This document shows positions 14,703 through 17,275 of a stretch of DNA of 17,275 nt, in pieces; position 1 is the stretch's first letter, and each line of letters begins with the position of its first letter. Source of the DNA: Bacteroidota bacterium. Its GTDB lineage: Bacteria; Bacteroidota; Bacteroidia; B-17B0; Aurantibacillaceae. The position numbers and the translations under genes are program-made. Location of the stretch: positions 1 through 17,275 of the forward strand of contig JANYGR010000207.1 of assembly GCA_025359355.1 (NCBI GenBank). Direction: 5' to 3'. A model generated the notes under the pieces. It was not told the DNA's origin. It saw nothing but the letters and a program-made list of their open reading frames with translations, and ran no database searches.

Positions 14703-15679
14703 TACCACTTTACACTTAGTAATACCGTATCATCTATTTGAATGGAATTATCTTTTGAGTAAAAATAAATATCATTTCCTTGTTTGGTTTCGGCAAAATA
14801 CTCAAATCCATAACCATTAAAAAAAACATTCGTGACTGTTACTTGCAAATGAGCATTGGCTTTTTTATCCACTATTTGTAGTTGATTTGGACGAATGTAA
14901 GTTTGACTTTTTGATAATTTTATTTTAGAAGATAGCAAATCTTCTTGCTCCAAAATAAAATAACGTCCCATTAAAGCCGCAATATTTTTAGTTTTAGGCT
15001 GATAATATACCGTAAACGTTTGATCGTGTTGAATGAGTTTTCCATTTTCCATCACCGCTGTTTCATCCGCATAGCGCAAAGCTTCCTCGGGTTGGTGTGT
15101 TACTAAAATAGCTGCTGACTTTTGCTTTTTTAATTGCTGGCGAATGTATGTAAATATTTTATCACGTAAAGGTAAATCCAAATTACTAAAGGGTTCATCT
15201 AACAATAATAATTTAGGAAACTCTGCTAACGAACGTGCAATAGCCACTCGCTGCTTTTGTCCTGATGATAAGGTAATAGCTTTTAACTGCTTAAATGCTG
15301 TTAAATCTAATAAGCGCAAAAGTTGATTACTACGCTTTTGTTTGTACTCATCGGTATAACCAACTAATTTATCTTTAATGTTTTCTTCTACTGTATGATT
15401 ATCTAGCACATAAAAATCCTGACTGACAAAACGCATATCTTCATGTCCTGGAATTAAATTATAGGCCGGACCTAATACACGTTTATCATCAATGGTTATA
15501 GAACCATCTTGTAGATCTTCTAAACCATATATGCATTTTAATAAAGTTGTTTTACCACTACCACTTTTACCAATAATGGCTAAAATTTTTCCAGCATTGG
15601 CATTTAACGATACGTTGGAAATTCCTTTAAATTGGGTGTTTTTAGGATAATTAAAGGCTATTTTTTTGACTGATAACAT
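14699..15679 (-). CDS. ABC transporter ATP-binding protein with TOBE-like C-terminal domain
   Basis: The 326-aa cytoplasmic ATPase subunit has all canonical motifs: Walker A G37-K-S-G-S-G-K-T-T, Q-loop Q87, signature L137-S-S-G-Q-K-Q-R, Walker B L157-L-L-L-D-E-P, D-loop S165-N-L-D and switch H195. After the nucleotide-binding domain (about 1-235) a C-terminal region of about 90 residues with Y261-I-R-P-N-Q-L-Q-I-V resembles the TOBE regulatory domain of importers such as the FbpC, PotA and ModC groups. That suggests an import ATPase for an ion or small solute, but no permease or binding protein lies beside it, so the substrate is unknown. The ATG at 15677-15679 directly precedes the first strand of the domain. 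The 149 bases between it and the next gene hold no clear gene. Confidence 0.92.
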   Translation of the reverse strand: MLSVKKIAFNYPKNTQFKGISNVSLNANAGKILAIIGKSGSGKTTLLKCIYGLEDLQDGSITIDDKRVLGPAYNLIPGHEDMRFVSQDFYVLDNHTVEENIKDKLVGYTDEYKQKRSNQLLRLLDLTAFKQLKAITLSSGQKQRVAIARSLAEFPKLLLLDEPFSNLDLPLRDKIFTYIRQQLKKQKSAAILVTHQPEEALRYADETAVMENGKLIQHDQTFTVYYQPKTKNIAALMGRYFILEQEDLLSSKIKLSKSQTYIRPNQLQIVDKKANAHLQVTVTNVFFNGYGFEYFAETKQGNDIYFYSKDNSIQIDDTVLLSVKWY

Positions 15680-15828
15680 ATATTCAGGTTAAGAAAATTT
15701 AAAAGTTTGTATTTATTGCGTAAATGAAAGAGAGCAAAATAAATAAACTCAGGCGTTTCCAAATCTTTGTAAGAATATTTTTATCAGCCATAAAATTTCC
15801 GAAAAAAATTTATTACAGAAAACAGAAT

Positions 15829-16215
15829 TTATCTCTTGCCTGTAAACAATTGAACGAAGGTCTTTTCTTTAAATTGTTTTCCATCGATACCTGTAGCTGT
15901 GAGTGTACAAAAATAAACGCCATCGTTACAAGGCTCACCGCTAGTGGTATGCCCATCCCAAAAACCATTTACACGATTCGTTTCAAAAATTAAATTACCA
16001 TAACGATTAAAAATACTAAAACTCATAGTTGTTATTTCGTCCAAATAAGGCTTAAATACATCGTTTATACTATCGTAATTAGGCGTAAACACATTAGGCA
16101 AACTGATATGAGAAATAGAATCTGTATTATCGAATAACTGAACGGTTTGTGCATTCACTTTTTGTAAACACAGGATAAATCCAGCCACGACTAATATGTA
16201 TTTAATGTTTTTCAA
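15829..16215 (-). CDS. Minimal secreted protein consisting of a T9SS type B (CHU_C) sorting domain
   Basis: The 128-aa product has a signal peptide (residues 1-22, ending V-N-A-Q) followed after only about 15 residues by a gliding-motility-associated C-terminal domain: L39-P-N-V-F-T-P-N-Y-D-S-I-N-D-V-F, F68-N-R-Y-G-N-L-I-F-E-T, F85-W-D-G, and D98-G-V-Y-F before the terminal strand. This domain normally sits at the end of very large adhesins and directs them through T9SS. Here it is nearly the whole protein, so the role may be structural or accessory; I cannot say. The start is a TTG (16215-16213), because no in-frame ATG precedes the signal peptide. It is directly adjacent to the TAA of the upstream acyl-CoA reductase gene, which points to translational coupling. 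Confidence 0.85.
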   Translation of the reverse strand: MKNIKYILVVAGFILCLQKVNAQTVQLFDNTDSISHISLPNVFTPNYDSINDVFKPYLDEITTMSFSIFNRYGNLIFETNRVNGFWDGHTTSGEPCNDGVYFCTLTATGIDGKQFKEKTFVQLFTGKR

Positions 16216-17262
16216 TTATAGTGTATTTAAAAAATCCAAGGTATTAACATTGTCTGCAAAATCAAAAATAGTTGGTTTTTGCGATTGACCAAATTCAATG
16301 GTTTTAATTCCTTCTAATTCAAAAGTACTCATTATACATTGTAAATTGTTTTTCAAAGAACTGATGTTTTCAACAAGCTGCGTTTGATTAATATAGGTTT
16401 CATAAAACAGCACCGATGTAGGTGCATGTAATTCGTTGTTTTCGCGAATCATTAAAAAATTATTATCTAAAAACGGCACTAAATCCAATAAATAGATAGC
16501 GCGATTATACTCGTAATTGTTGTTATATTTTTTGTTGTCAATCACATATTTAAAATCATACACTGCTTCAAACAGGCTATCAAACACATAACCTTCAGGA
16601 ACATAAAGTTTTGAAACATTTCGACAACCTAATCCATAATAGTAAAAAATATCCTTACCTAATTCCGTTAACTGTTCCTTCGTTTCTTTACCATTTAATA
16701 TGGCTATCGAGCTTCTATTTTTACGAATAATATGAGGGTATTTTCCAAAATAATATTCAAAATGCTTAGCAGATGTATTACTACCAGTGGCAATTACAGC
16801 TTCAAAGTTGGCTAACCGCGCTTCCGAGAAATTAATATTTGAAGCAAAATTTGGTTCATAATAAATAATCATTCCTGCCAAAAAAGGGATTAACGCTGGA
16901 TCATCACTCGATACTTTAATTAATACCGAATGGCCACTTAACAATACACATAACATATCATGAAATCCAACAGCAGGGATATTACCAGCCATAATGATTG
17001 CTACATTTTTAATTTGTTTGGGTTCTTTGATAGACGTTGAAAATGATTGTAATTGTTGTTCTTCAAGCATTTCGCTTATACCAGTAAGCGAACGTGTAAT
17101 GTTTTCTGGTGTAAACCAACCATTAAACGTATAAGCTACATCAATTAAGGCGGCTAGATCTTTATGAAAACGCTCTTCCTTTGGATTCCAAGTATTAGAA
17201 AAATGTCTATTTAAAAACAAGCCTAATTGCACAAAAGCTTGTTGTCTGTTATTTATTGTCAT
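16216..17262 (-). CDS. LuxC-like acyl-CoA reductase
   Basis: Members of the LuxC family reduce long-chain acyl groups (acyl-CoA or acyl-enzyme) to fatty aldehydes with NADPH. The 348-aa protein covers the family domain: G93-N-I-P-A-V-G-F-H-D-M-L, S109-G-H-S-V-L-I-K-V-S-S-D-D, A158-T-G-S-N-T-S-A-K-H-F-E-Y-Y-F, R180-K-N-R-S-S-I-A-I-L, and the nucleophile C213 in G210-L-G-C-R-N-V-S-K-L-Y-V-P. It is shorter than luminescence LuxC (about 480 aa), as I expect for Bacteroidota versions. No luxA/B/D/E genes are present, so bioluminescence is not indicated; a lipid or wax aldehyde role is possible but unproven. The ATG lies 13 nt from the window edge, so the upstream promoter and neighbours are not visible. 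The stop abuts the start of the sorting-domain protein gene. Confidence 0.92.
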   Translation of the reverse strand: MTINNRQQAFVQLGLFLNRHFSNTWNPKEERFHKDLAALIDVAYTFNGWFTPENITRSLTGISEMLEEQQLQSFSTSIKEPKQIKNVAIIMAGNIPAVGFHDMLCVLLSGHSVLIKVSSDDPALIPFLAGMIIYYEPNFASNINFSEARLANFEAVIATGSNTSAKHFEYYFGKYPHIIRKNRSSIAILNGKETKEQLTELGKDIFYYYGLGCRNVSKLYVPEGYVFDSLFEAVYDFKYVIDNKKYNNNYEYNRAIYLLDLVPFLDNNFLMIRENNELHAPTSVLFYETYINQTQLVENISSLKNNLQCIMSTFELEGIKTIEFGQSQKPTIFDFADNVNTLDFLNTL

Positions 17263-17275
17263 AAAATTTAATCTT

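Noticed and set aside
15724..15993. 89-codon plus-strand frame across the sorting-domain gene
   Set aside because: It overlaps the recognisable CHU_C domain in antisense and has no family features.
16216..17262. Bioluminescence locus
   Set aside because: Only a LuxC-like reductase is present; there are no luciferase, LuxD or LuxE genes.
1..17275. CRISPR array, tRNA, rRNA, prophage or defence island
   Set aside because: No regularly spaced identical repeats of CRISPR length, no cloverleaf or ribosomal sequence, and no recognisable phage, nuclease or toxin genes were seen on either strand.

Overview
The window looks like a chromosomal stretch from an AT-rich member of the Bacteroidota. Four independent signs agree. 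(1) There are T9SS cargo proteins of both classes: a type A C-terminal sorting domain on the large metalloprotease and a type B (gliding-motility-associated, CHU_C) domain on a small secreted protein. (2) Several families are typical of the phylum: the long GAPDH of about 485 residues, a DUF6089-type outer-membrane protein and a LuxC-like acyl-CoA reductase. (3) Promoters fit the phylum's TTG-N19..21-TAnnTTTG consensus. (4) Shine-Dalgarno sequences are mostly weak or absent. I cannot name the organism below phylum, although the gene set resembles Flavobacteriales and related orders.

Layout. 1-323 is nearly empty. On the minus strand, mqo (malate:quinone oxidoreductase) is followed 18 nt later by a miniature parvulin-type prolyl isomerase. 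A secreted protein of unknown function (2413-3987, +) converges on a minus-strand block across a strong bidirectional terminator at 4006-4044. That block reads hbd-like 3-hydroxyacyl-CoA dehydrogenase, an unrecognised 150-aa protein, a PRiA4_ORF3-fold protein with an acidic tail, then gap. It probably starts at one good promoter (7776-7807) and may be one transcript. Diverging from it, gcvH and a VanZ-family membrane protein run on the plus strand, separated by an intrinsic terminator whose T-tract touches the vanZ-like start codon. Next come three direct repeats with an exact 21-bp period that look like LytTR-regulator sites, then a near-perfect promoter and a small membrane-anchored protein. 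A 313-bp gene-free stretch rich in inverted repeats leads to a 920-aa secreted M43 metalloprotease. The right end holds a DUF6089-type protein (-), an NPD/FabK-like flavoenzyme (+), an orphan ABC ATPase (-), and a coupled pair (-) of acyl-CoA reductase and a secreted type B sorting-domain protein.

How the genes fit together. Most of the content is housekeeping: malate oxidation into the quinone pool, glycolysis/gluconeogenesis, the glycine cleavage system, and beta-oxidation or hydroxybutyrate chemistry. Secreted and envelope proteins are scattered among these genes. I see no defence system, CRISPR array, prophage, insertion sequence, tRNA or rRNA. The most interesting signals are the 21-bp-phased repeat triplet upstream of the 177-aa protein, a GEVED domain nested inside the catalytic domain of the M43 protease, a parvulin whose first beta-strand appears at the C-terminus, and a T9SS type B sorting domain secreted with almost no cargo.
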